The notes: generated from the sequence alone by a model not told the origin. Shown: positions 37,201-43,179, counted from the first letter of the stretch. The stretch: DNA of 43,179 nt from Candidatus Angelobacter sp. Gp1-AA117 (GCA_003223515.1 QHVI01000121.1:1-43179), one strand, 5' to 3'. A program made the numbers and translations.

Positions 37201-40200
37201 TCCGCTGCCTTTCCGCAACTTCGTGGCGCAGGCTCGGCTGGGGATAAGCCGGGAGGAGCATGAAACCTTCTTCCGAAAGATGCTGGGGGATGTGGAAGAA
37301 CCCACGGCTCCGTTCGGGCTGTTGGATGTGCAGGGGGATGGCAGCGGGATCGAGGAAGGGCAGTTGGTGCTGGACGGTGAACTGGCCGTGCGGCTACGCG
37401 GCCAGGCCCGCCGGCTGGGGGTCAGTGCGGCCAGTCTGTGTCATCTGGCTTGGGCGATGGTGATGAGCAAAGTGTCGGGACGCAAGGATGTAGTGTTCGG
37501 CACGGTGCTTTTTGGACGCATGCAGGGGGGTGAGGGCAGCGACCAGGTCATGGGGTTATTTATCAACACCCTGCCTTTGCGCATCAACCTCGGGGAGCAG
37601 AGTGTAGAAGCTGGGGTGCACAAGACTCATGCGCTGCTGGGGGATCTGATGCGTCACGAGCACGCCTCTCTGGCTCTGGCGCAGAGGTGTAGCGGGGTGC
37701 CGGCGTCGGCGCCGCTGTTCTCCGCGCTGTTGAACTACCGTCACAGTTCGGGTGCGGCCCAGGCTCGATCGGCCGACGCGATGAAGGCATGGGCAGGCAT
37801 CCACTGGCTGCGCAGCGAAGAACGCACCAGCTATCCGCTCATGCTTGCGGTGGACGATCTGGGCGAAGGCTTTATGCTCACGGCGGAGGTGCAGGCGGCG
37901 ATCGGTCCGATGCGGGTGTGTGAATACATGCGCACGGCGCTGCAAGTGCTGGTGCAAGCGCTGGAGACAGCGCCGGCCACGGCGGTACGGACTCTCGATG
38001 TTCTCCCTGCTTCAGAGCGGCGGCAGGTGCTGTACGAGTGGAACGAGACCCAAGCCGATTTTTCCAGCAACAAGTGTGTGCATGAGTTGTTCGAAGAGCA
38101 GGTACGCAGGAGTCCCCAGGCCACGGCGGTAGTGTTTGAAGAGGAGGAACTGAGCTACGGGGAGCTGAATGCCCGAGCCAACCGGCTGGCGCACTATCTC
38201 CGGGAATTGGGCGTGAAGCCGGATGAGCGGGTGGCGATCTGCATGGAGCGTGGCTTTGAGATGATCGTGGGTTTGCTGGCCATACTGAAGGCTGGAGGAG
38301 GGTATGTGCCGCTGGATCCGGCATACCCGGAAGAACGGCTGCGCTACATGCTGGAGGACAGCGCGCCGATCCTATTGCTGACGCAAGAACATCTGCAGGG
38401 TTTGTTCAGCGGAATCCGGGACGCCGTAAGGGTGCTTGATCTCAGCGATACCGCACTGGCGTGGAGCAGCCAACCAGAGACCAATCCGGATCGGAACAGT
38501 GTGGGACTGAACTCAAAGCATCTGGCTTATGTGATCTACACCTCCGGTTCCACCGGCCAGCCCAAGGGCGTCATGGTCGAGCACATGAATGTTGCCCGTC
38601 TGTTCACCGCCACCGCAGCCTGGTTTCATTTTAACGACAAGGATGTCTGGAGTCTCTTCCACTCCTATGCCTTCGATTTTTCTGTGTGGGAGATTTGGGG
38701 AGCACTGTTGTACGGTGGCCGCCTAGTTGTGGTCTCCAGAGAAACGGCGCGTTCCCCGCAAGCGTTTTATGAGCTGGTCTGTCAGGAAAGAGTGACGATT
38801 CTTAACCAGACGCCAAGTGCATTTCGACAGTTGATTTCAGCCCAGGGTGAGAGCGGGAAAGCACATCGGTTACGCCATGTGATTTTTGGCGGAGAGGCCC
38901 TCGATGTGGCCAGTCTCAAGCCGTGGTACGAGCAGAACAACGGCGGGCCTGCCCGGCTGATCAACATGTACGGCATTACCGAAACTACTGTGCACGTGAC
39001 CTACCGCCCCCTGGAACAAGTCGATAGCGAACGAAGGAGTGGGAACAGTCCAATCGGTTGTCGCATTCCTGACCTGCGGGTGTACATACTGGATTCCCAC
39101 CGGGAACCAGTGCCGGTCGGGGTGGTGGGGGAGATGTACGTTGGTGGAGCGGGAGTGGCGCGCGGTTATCTGAACCGGCCGGAGCTGACGGCGCAAAAGT
39201 TCTTTAAGGATCCATTCACGGATGATCCGAACGGGCGGATGTACCGCACAGGGGATTTGGGCCGCTGGCTGGCGGACGGCAACATCGAGTTCGTGGGGCG
39301 GAACGATCATCAGGTGAAGATCCGGGGCTTCCGGATTGAGTTGGGAGAGATTGAGGCGCGGTTAGCCGAACACCCGGAAGTGCGCGAGGCGGTAGTGCTG
39401 GCGCGGGAAGACCAGCCTGGGGATAAGCGGCTGGTGGCCTACTACACGGCTTCAGGAATGGGCGAGGGTGAAGCAGCGAGGGTGGGAGCGGAGCGGTTGC
39501 GGGCGCACCTATCGGCGGTTGTTCCCGACTACATGGTACCGACGGCGTATGTGCGGATGGAGAGGCTGCCTTTGACGCCGAACGGGAAGCTGGACCGCAA
39601 GGCGCTGCCTATGCCGGAACAGGAGGCCTATGCGGCGCGTGGGTATGAAGCACCTGTGGGAGAGATAGAAACGAAGCTGGCGGAGGTGTGGGCCGAGGTA
39701 TTGCATCTGGAGAAGGTAGGCCGCCACGATAACTTCTTCGACCTCGGCGGACACTCCCTGCTGGCGGTGCGGGTCATCAGCCGCCTGCAGCAGGTATTGA
39801 GTGTGGAAGTGGAGATCCGCGATCTGTTCGCGCATGCCGAGTTGGCCGATCTGGCTCGTCATCTCCAGGGTGCGGCACATGCCGAACTTCCACGCATTAT
39901 GCCGGCAAAACGAAGCGGGCGTTTGCCACTGTCGTTTGCGCAGCAGCGGCTGTGGTTTCTGGGACAGATGGACGGGGCCAGTGCACCTTATCACATTCCG
40001 TTTGGCCTGCATCTGAAGGGCGATCTCAACCGCACCGCTCTTCGCCGGGCGCTAGACCGGATATTGGTTCGTCATGAAGCGCTGCGCACCACTTTCGCCT
40101 TCCGCGACGGAGAACCGGTGCAGGAGATAGGAGCTGTCGAAGCGAGCAGCTTCCGTCTCCTCGAGCACGACCTGCGTGGCCACAACGAGGTCGAAGCGGA

Positions 40201-43179
40201 ACTTGCCGCTCTCAGCGAACTGGAAGCCAGAGCGTCCTTTGACTTGGAGGCAGGTCCGCTGATTCGCGGGCGGCTGATCCGTATGGCCGAAGACGAGCAT
40301 GTGTTGCTGGTCACCATGCACCACATTGTTTCTGACGGCTGGTCAATGAGCGTGTTGGCCGGCGAATTGAACGCACTCTACGGAGCGTTTTTACGCGGGG
40401 AAGCCGATCCCCTGCCGCAGTTGGAGATACAGTACGCCGATTACGCAGTATGGCAACGGCAGTGGATCGAGGGCGAGATTCTGCAACAGCAGGCCGCCTA
40501 CTGGAAAACCACACTGGCGGGTGCGCCGGCGCTGCTCGAGTTGCCGATGGATCATACCCGCCCAGTGCAGCAGGATTTTGCCGGCGGCTTTGTGGAGTTG
40601 GTGCTGGACGAACAACTAACGGCGGGTCTGAAGGATCTGAGCCGGCGTCAGGGCACAACCCTGTACATGACGCTACTGGCGGGGTGGGCGATTTTGCTGG
40701 CGCGGTTGAGCGGGCAGCAGGATGTGGTGATTGGTTCTCCGGTAGCCAATCGCGGACGGGCCGAGATTGAGAACCTGATCGGGTTTTTCGTAAACACTCT
40801 GGCCCTGCGTCTGGACCTGTCGAGGTCCCCCAGCGTCAGGGAACTGCTTGAACAAACCAGAGAGCAGTCGCTTGCTGCACAGCGGCATCAGGATATCCCC
40901 TTCGAGCAAGTGGTGGAACTGGCCCAACCGGTGCGCAGCCTGGCCCACAGTCCTCTGTTTCAGGTGATGTTTGCCTGGCAGAACGAGACGGAACCCAGGC
41001 TGGAGTTGCCGGGGCTGGAAGTGCAAACCTTCGAACCATCGCCGCATAGAGTGGCCAAGTTTGACATGACACTCTCTCTGCAAGCGGCAGGCGACACCAT
41101 ACACGGAGTCGTCGAATACGCCAGCGCGCTCTTCGAAGCTGCGACCATCCGGCGGCACAGCGGATATCTGCTGACGCTGCTGAAGGCCATGGTGGCCGAC
41201 GATGCCCAAACCATCGACCGTCTGCCCATGATCGGCGAGGTGGAACGGGAACAGGTGTTATACGGATGGAACGAAACCAAAGCCGAGTTTCCCGGCGACC
41301 AATGTGTGCATGAGCTGTTTGAGGAGCAGGTGGAGAGGAGCCCGCAAACCACGGCGGTGGTGTGCGGGGAGCGGAGCCTCAGCTATGCGGAACTGAATGA
41401 GGAGGCCAACCGGCTGGCGCACTATCTGCGTGCGTTGGGAGTGAAGCCGGATGAGCGGGTGGCCATCTGTGTGGAGCGCGGAGAGGCCATGGTGATCGGG
41501 CTGCTGGGGATCCTGAAGGCTGGGGGAGCGTATGTGCCCCTGGATCCGGGATATCCTGCCGAACGGCTCCGCTTCATGCTCGAAGACTCCCAGCCGCTGG
41601 CCCTGCTCACTCAGAACCACCTGCGTGGACTCTTCGCGGAACTCGACGCCAAGCTGCCCGTCCTTGATCTGACGCAGGGGGCCTCTTCATGGCAGGGGCA
41701 GCCCGAAACCAATCTCCATCCCGGCGCTCTCGGACTCACTTCACAACATCTGGCCTACATCATCTACACTTCCGGATCCACCGGTCTGCCCAAAGGCGTT
41801 GCGGTCGAGCACCGCGGATTGATGAACTATCTGCAATGGGCCGTGCAGGTTTATGGTCCCCGAGAAGGAGCAATTGTTTCTTCATCGTTCTCATTTGACG
41901 CCACCATTACTGGCATCTACGGCCCGCTGCTCTGCGGAGGAGCGGTAAGGCTGCTTCCCGAGGGAAATGAAATTGACGGCTTAACAAACCTGATTTCGCA
42001 AAATCGATCCCAGGAACTGGTGAAGATCACTCCTTCGCATCTTGACGTTGTAGGCCAGAGCATTCTCTCCGGAAAGCTGTCCGGTTCAGCCGGTTTGTTT
42101 GTGGTTGGAGGCGAAGCCTTCAAGACCGCCACCGCCAATTTATGGCGGCAGATCCAACCGGGCATCCGATTGATCAACGAATACGGTCCCACGGAAACAG
42201 TGGTGGGATGCGTGATCTATGAGGTCCCGCAGGAACCTGCTCCGCGCCACTATGTGCCGATCGGAAAACCAATTGCTAACATGCAAATCTACATTCTGGA
42301 CGCGAGATTAGGGCCGACGCCCACGGGCGTTCCGGGAGAGATCTACATTGGTGGAGCGGGAGTGGCGCGGGGGTATCTGAATCAGCCCCAACTGACGGCG
42401 GAGCGGTTTGTGCCGAATCCGTTCTGCAACCAGCCTGGGGCGCGGATGTACAAGACCGGAGACCTGGGCCGCTGGCTGGCGGATGGAACCATCGAGTTTC
42501 TGGGCCGTAATGACTTCCAGGTGAAGGTGCGCGGTTTCCGCATCGAGTTGGGAGAGATTGAGGCCCGGCTGGCGGAACATCCGGGAGTGCGGGAAGCGGT
42601 GGTGCTGGCGCGCGAGGACACGCCGGGCGAGAAGCGGCTGGTGGCGTACTACACCACTTCGGGCGTCGGCGAGGCTGAAGCGGCGAGTGTGGGAGCAGAG
42701 CAGTTGCGTGCTCACCTGTCGGCGGTTGTTCCCGATTACATGGTGCCGGCGGCCTATGTGCGGATGGAGAGGCTGCCTTTGACGCCGAACGGGAAGTTGG
42801 ACCGCAGGGCATTGCCTGCGCCGGAGATGGTTTCGGCGGCCGAGTGGCGGGCGCCGCGCACGCCGCAGGAGGAGATTCTGTGTTCTCTGTTCGCCGAGGT
42901 TCTGGGTCTGGAGAAGGTGGGTCTGGACGATAACTTTTTCGCTCTGGGAGGTCATTCGCTGATGGCCACGCGGCTGGTGAGCCGCATCAGGACAATCCTG
43001 GGCGTGGAGTTGGCGATCCGGACATTATTTGAATTTCCCAGTGTTGGCGAGCTTGGTCCATATCTGCGCGAGGGCGCGCAGGAAGGCCGGTCTCCGCTGG
43101 CGGCGGGGAAGCGTCCGGAAAAGCTTCCGCTGTCGCATGCGCAACAGCGGCTGTGGTTCATAGACCGGCTGGAGGGCAC
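25322..43179 (+). CDS. Giant NRPS, modules 2 to 7 (open at the window end)
   Basis: One frame stays open from 25322 to the last base, about 5950 codons with no stop. Its ATG overlaps the preceding TGA (TGATG), but the first residues already lie inside A2 (VERSIAMVVALLGVLKAGG), so this is a broken continuation rather than a true start. Order: A2-T2, C3-deleted A3-T3, C4-degenerate A4-AL-KR-relict Asub-T4, C5-A5-T5, C6-A6-T6, start of C7. Carrier serine codons are at 26801, 29657, 36449, 39755 and 42956. No epimerase, methyltransferase or thioesterase domain is present in the window. C domains carry HHIVSDG motifs except C5 (HHLAGDHTT). Modules are described in separate entries. Confidence 0.9.
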   Translation, partial: MVERSIAMVVALLGVLKAGGAYVPMDPGHPRERLRFMVEDTQAAVVLTQTRFAEPMRGSSAHIICVEDEWDEITRESDRNPEGNVGPGNLAYVIYTSGSTGRPKGVMVPHRAINRLVLNNRYAKFEAGDRVAFASNPAFDAATMEVWAPLLNGGSIVVIDQSVLLDAAKFGETLKKQAVNILWLTVGLFNQYADALAEQFSGLRYLIVGGDALDPRVIGRVLDGNRPQHLLNGYGPTETTTFAITHEIDAVTEKARSIPIGRPITNTRVYILGAQGEPTPIGVAGELYIGGEGLARGYLNRTELTAERFVPDPFTTEAGARIYKTGDLARWLADGNIEFVGRNDFQLKIRGFRIELGEIEARLAEHPAVREAVVLAREDEPGDKRLVAYYTASGSGEAEAASMGAEQLRAHLSAVLPDYMVPAAYVYLDHLPLTPNGKLDRKALPAPEQDAYAARGYEAPVGGVETKLADVWAEVLKVEKVGRHNNFFELGGHSLLATRVVSRIREVFHVELPIHSLFQNPTVAGLALQVDKAAITAAPPLRAVPREQSPRLSFAQERLWFLSRYEGEASLYNVPVALRLRGPLNREALHAALQEIVARHEVLRTSFPETDGVARQNIASTVVLSMPVVEMGESEMPEFLQQQARLPFDLATGPLIRTCLLELGKQDHVLLVVMHHIVSDGWSLGVMLREINALYDAFSRGVASPLPLLAIQYADYSEWQREWLQGGVLERQLDYWRKQLAGHETLSLPTDRAYSARPTQAGATEKSRLPKLLLSKLKLLSDQQGTTLFMTLLAGFEILLYRYTGQTDISVGSAIANRSRQELESLIGFFVNTLVLRTQFTGDSSVAESLQRVRDVSLQAYAHQDIPFERLVEALDPVRDLGHTPFFQVLFALQNAPLPTVSWKGLEATASTLETGTSKFDLTLSAHEHEEDGELELLLEYRTELFNPERIKRLLQHYRTLLEGIAVSVETRISELEMLSEPEKQQLLVEWNRTEASYSTSKCVHQWFEDQAAKAPQAVAVMNEDGQISYGELNRRANQLAHYLVKMSVGPEVRVGICMERGLEMLVGILGVLKAGGACVPLEQDDPATRRSYMLKDAGATIVLTNERFAQQMAGCADHVVDLEKAREEIEKQSSENLNVNLDPENLAWVIYTSSSTRWTKRMAIPHRSAVSVMQPKSIDAIDQNPSVERLLNLYAPTEDTTYAICAEVKHDEHVAVTIGRSQSNTQAYVLDGHMELVPVGVKGELYLGGSGQARGYLNRPELTAEKFVPNPFSKTSGERLYRTGDLVRYQENGNLEFLGRLDDQLKIKGHRIEPGEIEAAVLAYPGIAQAGVVVREDKLREMRLIGYVVSSERLDVDRLRSHLQQRIPEYMVPAALLQLETLPLTANGKVDRKALLGLQSKEAMEDAGSLPLTPTEELIAGVWSSLLEKSEIRREDNFFALGGHSLTSIQMLARLEQVLHREIESPAIFEFPVLKDFSAYVDRLTGPAPLATLRPIVPASRDGRLPLSFAQQRLWFLGQIEGASAAYHIPFGLHLKGDLNRTALRRALDRIVARHEVLRTTFALHDGEPVQEIGAVEESSFRLLEHDLRGHNEVEAELAALSELEAGASFDLAAGPLIRGRLIRMAEDEHVLLLTMHHIVSDGWSLGVLVRELNVLYRAFLGGGADPVPELGIQYADYAVWQRQWMEGEILQQQAAYWKTTLAGAPALLELPTDHARPEQQDYKGGTVEVELDEELTTRIKGLSRRQGTTPYMTLLGSWAALMGRLSGQQEVVIGSPVANRGIVELEGLIGFLVNTVALRVDLGGRPTVKQLLERVKEQVLGAQRHQDMPFEQVVEQVQPERSLGHSPLFQAVLAWQHTGWAKVELAGLKVERLPLAEHRVAKFDLTLDLREAGGKILASMEYAKALWERKTAERYAGYWHRLVEGMAADEGAVMDSLEVLGEEERQQLLYGWNTTNEHGHTECVHEMFEEQVRRTPNAVAVVCGTEKVTYQELNWLANRLAHYLRHLEVKPEERVAICVERGVGMVVGLLGILKAGGAYVPVDPAYPTQLQQYILEAAAARFFVTQRSVCSDPLAYGRTVIWLNQELEQTMQITCGDPEPLAKPENLAYVLHRGRQTAFVEHHTIGKRLRWLAANLDFVESDSMLHRASLADHNLVPETFLPLLHGARIVITDKQAEADPARLRGLIERHRITIAHLPSSILPALMHAPADARAKLATLRCVSCTGPTLKPAIVEEILQNSRCALYHHYVPFAAAMEVAYLRYEAGQEDTGDSLVGNSTGNLRIYVLDSNRRPAPTGVKGEIYIGGESLPRTGSGKERQERVCLEGHPEINLLSTGDIGCRRDDGRLEISYSRGRYAWLGEQNFATEDIEAALLEDPSIKECAVIVCDGPDSQKQLTAYLVSTGSWEPDRYRKHLQDILPVVMVPSAYVPLARLPLTQAGDIDLKALTQVPVVDRHVISRWEQRLSSAPDIAQAAIVAHSFAPESARLHLADLISGWKSEALNNSGLAQEPEQGSIAETREEQKRTAAAFADGGPLLIPDDAPKTLTEALFRTAERYPNKGILHITGSDEAHFQSYPALLEDARRILGGLHAKGLKAGDRVILQCESLPEHFSCFWACVLGGITPVNVAVPPSYADRNGVVNKLYNVWKLLEGPALIGGAFLTTSLPSLEKIFPGDKFKVLSVHDLLSNLPTDNIHPSRPEDLVFLQLTSGSTATPKCIRESHRGVIAHIHASAQFNAYSPDDVVLNWLPVDHVGATLTVNLRDVYLGCQEIQLATNLVLSEPLRWLDTMDAYRVTHTWSPNFGYKLIADALAGTQGKHWDLSSVKFLMNGGEQVTLPVVSDFLERTAPFGITPSMMQPTFGMAEACTCVTYVNDFNINSGFHWFLKSSLNGALQPAAPESSSATAFVDLGPPVPGVQIRITDEQNNTLPEGRIGRFQIKGSVVTRGYLLNDAANREAFVGDGWFNSGDSGFIWNGRLTLTGREKEMIIVRGANFYAYEIEEVVNRIPGTIPTFSAATAVTDPLAGTEGLAVFFVPQTEDSEQKIRLVSEIRKVVASNLGISPAFVVPLTRSEFAKTTSGKIQRNQMRRSLESGGYNSILKEIDLALENENTLPGWFYQKLWRPRKIKTVPVAGLGRTVVFLDALGLGARVCEKMAHLDRACIMVRAGAKFEQIEADHFQLNPADPEDYRRLFSTIAMQGTPIAQVLHLATYCGAPRQWCEPGHLDFSVDENLIPTLYLIQGLNVLPESHRPIRLLVMSSHSQSIRKDDKLDCTRGAVTGLLKTASQEFPWLQWGHVDLPGASVDDDVDLVLMELQAQEKNCERAWRNGRRWVPRLQPVDFSRTGNSESLPFKQGGFYLMTGGLGGIGTHIARYLLSNYQARILIVGRTPLHSQPESSNTNGKVDEKRKVYEELGRLGCVYYRHVDVSDSTGLAAAVANAKHRWNAELAGIIHLAGVYQERALVDETKESFDAVLRPKLQGSLALHSLIAHSPQALFLSFGSVNGFLGGFSVGAYSVANAFLDSLTDFQRELGLHSYCLNWSLWEETGMSRGLATKEAARARGYYSIAQEQGVPSMLAVLRRDCIHPFIGLDASKEAIRQHCEDGSPELRRLAACCVSRDSAVDVTELEQSLPFGCKLQLLERMPTTASGEIDRDELARLARSKGGMQREFIKPRTAVENQIAQIWQELLGIRQIGIKDNFFELGGHSLLAVTLIERMRRNGFKVDVRSLFSTPVLAELAASVDASGSAIEVPPNRIPSGCQAITPEMLSLIELTQEEIDRIVSRVPGGAENVQDIYPLAPLQEGILFHYLLGGEGDPYLLAHLMSFDTRARVDSFLAAMQGVIDRHDILRTAVLWEGLTEPVQVIWRQAPLPVEEIKLDSETGDVAGQLYALFDPRHYRIEVREAPLLRVYLSYDRQKDRWLMMLLNHHLAGDHTTLEVIQAEIQVHLLGQQASLPAPLPFRNFVAQARLGISREEHETFFRKMLGDVEEPTAPFGLLDVQGDGSGIEEGQLVLDGELAVRLRGQARRLGVSAASLCHLAWAMVMSKVSGRKDVVFGTVLFGRMQGGEGSDQVMGLFINTLPLRINLGEQSVEAGVHKTHALLGDLMRHEHASLALAQRCSGVPASAPLFSALLNYRHSSGAAQARSADAMKAWAGIHWLRSEERTSYPLMLAVDDLGEGFMLTAEVQAAIGPMRVCEYMRTALQVLVQALETAPATAVRTLDVLPASERRQVLYEWNETQADFSSNKCVHELFEEQVRRSPQATAVVFEEEELSYGELNARANRLAHYLRELGVKPDERVAICMERGFEMIVGLLAILKAGGGYVPLDPAYPEERLRYMLEDSAPILLLTQEHLQGLFSGIRDAVRVLDLSDTALAWSSQPETNPDRNSVGLNSKHLAYVIYTSGSTGQPKGVMVEHMNVARLFTATAAWFHFNDKDVWSLFHSYAFDFSVWEIWGALLYGGRLVVVSRETARSPQAFYELVCQERVTILNQTPSAFRQLISAQGESGKAHRLRHVIFGGEALDVASLKPWYEQNNGGPARLINMYGITETTVHVTYRPLEQVDSERRSGNSPIGCRIPDLRVYILDSHREPVPVGVVGEMYVGGAGVARGYLNRPELTAQKFFKDPFTDDPNGRMYRTGDLGRWLADGNIEFVGRNDHQVKIRGFRIELGEIEARLAEHPEVREAVVLAREDQPGDKRLVAYYTASGMGEGEAARVGAERLRAHLSAVVPDYMVPTAYVRMERLPLTPNGKLDRKALPMPEQEAYAARGYEAPVGEIETKLAEVWAEVLHLEKVGRHDNFFDLGGHSLLAVRVISRLQQVLSVEVEIRDLFAHAELADLARHLQGAAHAELPRIMPAKRSGRLPLSFAQQRLWFLGQMDGASAPYHIPFGLHLKGDLNRTALRRALDRILVRHEALRTTFAFRDGEPVQEIGAVEASSFRLLEHDLRGHNEVEAELAALSELEARASFDLEAGPLIRGRLIRMAEDEHVLLVTMHHIVSDGWSMSVLAGELNALYGAFLRGEADPLPQLEIQYADYAVWQRQWIEGEILQQQAAYWKTTLAGAPALLELPMDHTRPVQQDFAGGFVELVLDEQLTAGLKDLSRRQGTTLYMTLLAGWAILLARLSGQQDVVIGSPVANRGRAEIENLIGFFVNTLALRLDLSRSPSVRELLEQTREQSLAAQRHQDIPFEQVVELAQPVRSLAHSPLFQVMFAWQNETEPRLELPGLEVQTFEPSPHRVAKFDMTLSLQAAGDTIHGVVEYASALFEAATIRRHSGYLLTLLKAMVADDAQTIDRLPMIGEVEREQVLYGWNETKAEFPGDQCVHELFEEQVERSPQTTAVVCGERSLSYAELNEEANRLAHYLRALGVKPDERVAICVERGEAMVIGLLGILKAGGAYVPLDPGYPAERLRFMLEDSQPLALLTQNHLRGLFAELDAKLPVLDLTQGASSWQGQPETNLHPGALGLTSQHLAYIIYTSGSTGLPKGVAVEHRGLMNYLQWAVQVYGPREGAIVSSSFSFDATITGIYGPLLCGGAVRLLPEGNEIDGLTNLISQNRSQELVKITPSHLDVVGQSILSGKLSGSAGLFVVGGEAFKTATANLWRQIQPGIRLINEYGPTETVVGCVIYEVPQEPAPRHYVPIGKPIANMQIYILDARLGPTPTGVPGEIYIGGAGVARGYLNQPQLTAERFVPNPFCNQPGARMYKTGDLGRWLADGTIEFLGRNDFQVKVRGFRIELGEIEARLAEHPGVREAVVLAREDTPGEKRLVAYYTTSGVGEAEAASVGAEQLRAHLSAVVPDYMVPAAYVRMERLPLTPNGKLDRRALPAPEMVSAAEWRAPRTPQEEILCSLFAEVLGLEKVGLDDNFFALGGHSLMATRLVSRIRTILGVELAIRTLFEFPSVGELGPYLREGAQEGRSPLAAGKRPEKLPLSHAQQRLWFIDRLEG
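26965..29780 (+). other. Module 3: C3 - A3 with core deletion - T3 (proposed trans-loaded slot)
   Basis: C3 (26965-28270) is intact, with HHIVSDGWS at 27344. A3 starts normally (ISYGELNRRANQLAHYL, LGVLKAGGACVPLE), but the nucleotide loop is decayed (YTSSSTRWTKR for YTSGSTGxPKG). Only about 33 residues separate it from the A5-like LYAPTEDTTYA, where 140 are usual. The A4 region with the amino-binding Asp is gone, without loss of frame. The C-terminal subdomain remains (GRLDDQLKIKG, ANGKVDRKAL). T3 is intact (FFALGGHSLTSIQ, Ser codon 29657). A dead A domain beside live C and T domains is what an amino-acyl shuttle would need, as with the A-less last module of SyrE. Confidence 0.85.
29836..36560 (+). 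other. Module 4: C4 - degenerate A4 - AL - KR - relict Asub - T4 (hydroxy-acid module)
   Basis: C4 (29836-31160) is intact (HHIVSDGWS). A4 (31190-32680) keeps the fold but every catalytic motif is decayed: YVLHRGRQTAFVEH for A3, YHHYVPFAAAMEV for A5, GRYAWLGEQNFAT for A8 and TQAGDIDLKAL for A10 (Lys lost). An intact acyl-ligase domain follows (32940-34650) with LQLTSGSTATPKC, NWLPVDHVGATL, NSGDSGFIWNGRL and KTTSGKIQRNQ. A ketoreductase with structural and catalytic halves (34660-36130) carries TGGLGGIGTHIA and SFGSVNGF with GAYSVAN. Next comes a short relict (LLERMPTTASGEIDRDEL), then T4 (Ser codon 36449). The ligase resembles the AL domain of PksJ-type loading units. Expected action: load a 2-keto acid, reduce it to a 2-hydroxy acid, and form an ester. 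Confidence 0.8.
36700..39850 (+). other. Module 5: C5 (divergent type) - A5 (Thr code) - T5
   Basis: C5 begins YPLAPLQEGILFHYLL and has NHHLAGDHTTLE at about 37109, a clade different from the SFAQxRLWFL C domains elsewhere. It is the one that would take the hydroxy acid from T4 as donor. A5 is complete: TSGSTGQPKGVMVEH, FDFSVWEIWGALL, LNQTPSAFRQL, MYGITETTVHVTY and NGKLDRKAL. My pocket reading D-F-W-N-I-G-M-V-H is the classical threonine code. T5 has FFDLGGHSLLAVRV (Ser codon 39755). Confidence 0.85.
39910..43060 (+). other. Module 6: C6 - A6 (Asn-like code) - T6
   Basis: C6 is nearly the same as C4 (SFAQQRLWFLGQ, HHIVSDGWS). A6 is complete: TSGSTGLPKGVAVEH, FDATITGIYGPLL, LVKITPSHLDVV, NEYGPTETVVGC and NGKLDRRAL. 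My pocket reading D-A-T-K-V-G-E-V-G is closest to asparagine codes (D-L-T-K-x-G-E-V-G), with Ala for Leu at the second position. T6 has FFALGGHSLMATRL (Ser codon 42956). Confidence 0.8.
43120..43179 (+). other. Start of condensation domain C7, cut by the window edge
   Basis: The last residues, KLPLSHAQQRLWFIDRLEG, are the opening motif of another condensation domain. At least one more module follows outside the window. Confidence 0.85.

Larger units (their letters stand above)
29836..41000 (+). repeat. Near-identical condensation-domain DNA in modules 4 and 6
   Basis: The C4 N-lobe around 29836-30500 recurs at about 39914-40580, offset about 10086 bases, with almost unchanged DNA over the opening motif, RRALDRI, the EPVQEIGAVE block and the HHIVSDGWS region. 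The similarity weakens in the C-lobe. It is a second case of intra-gene homogenisation. Confidence 0.8.

Noticed and set aside
25322-43060. Epimerase, methyltransferase or thioesterase domains in the NRPS
   Set aside because: Between each carrier domain and the next C domain there is only a short linker, so no room for them in this window.
1-43179. CRISPR arrays, tRNA or rRNA genes, attachment sites
   Set aside because: No regularly spaced repeats, cloverleaf or rRNA-like sequence noticed on reading; only a short direct repeat (1428-1543) and module repeats exist.

Overview
The window is almost entirely one strand of a large nonribosomal peptide (NRPS) gene cluster, preceded by a short patch of degraded mobile and relict DNA. 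I recognise no taxonomic marker gene. GC-rich coding, Shine-Dalgarno starts, an ISKra4-type transposase, a CHAT-domain relict and a NusG-paralogue-led NRPS operon suit a Gram-negative soil bacterium. Acidobacteriota is my low-confidence guess.

Layout. 1-1729: 3' end of a transposase, an unidentified minus-strand relict, a frameshifted CHAT-domain fragment and a 48-bp direct repeat. 1730-2578: a LuxR-type regulator, convergent with a minus-strand FAD oxidoreductase of the phytoene-desaturase/PYROXD2 type (2701-4125). From 4597 everything is on the plus strand: a NusG-like antiterminator, an exported protein, a Kef-type cation/proton antiporter, a branched-chain aminotransferase, and a biosynthetic block up to 18720. 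The FAAL-led NRPS follows and runs off the right edge.

Central interpretation. The block holds the parts of a trans-acting amino-acid chlorination cassette of the SyrB1/SyrB2/SyrC type: a stand-alone adenylation domain, a stand-alone peptidyl carrier protein, a non-heme Fe/2-oxoglutarate enzyme whose iron-binding carboxylate is replaced by alanine (His-Gln-Ala, the halogenase signature), and an alpha/beta-hydrolase-fold protein with a Cys nucleophile like the aminoacyl shuttle SyrC/CmaE. Around these lie a type II thioesterase, an RraA-family protein, an isopropylmalate synthase without its feedback domain, a GNAT, a ligase-ACP fusion lacking the A10 lysine region, and an HSL-type esterase.

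Assembly line read from the sequence: FAAL-ACP / C1-A1(Ser code)-T1 / C2-A2(Val-like code)-T2 / C3-deleted A3-T3 / C4-degenerate A4-AL-KR-relict Asub-T4 / C5-A5(Thr code)-T5 / C6-A6(Asn-like code)-T6 / C7 (cut by the window edge). Module 3 keeps its carrier domain but has lost the A4 core of its A domain, so it is the natural acceptor for a chlorinated residue delivered in trans. Module 4 looks built to load a 2-keto acid and reduce it to a 2-hydroxy acid, which would put an ester in the backbone. The inferred product is a chlorinated acyl lipodepsipeptide.

Caution. The synthetase reading frame is broken twice, near 20946 and at 25320, each time with loss of about 65-70 codons of a conserved domain. 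The type II thioesterase also carries an apparent 1-nt frameshift. These may be assembly errors in very repetitive DNA or genuine decay; the sequence alone cannot decide.
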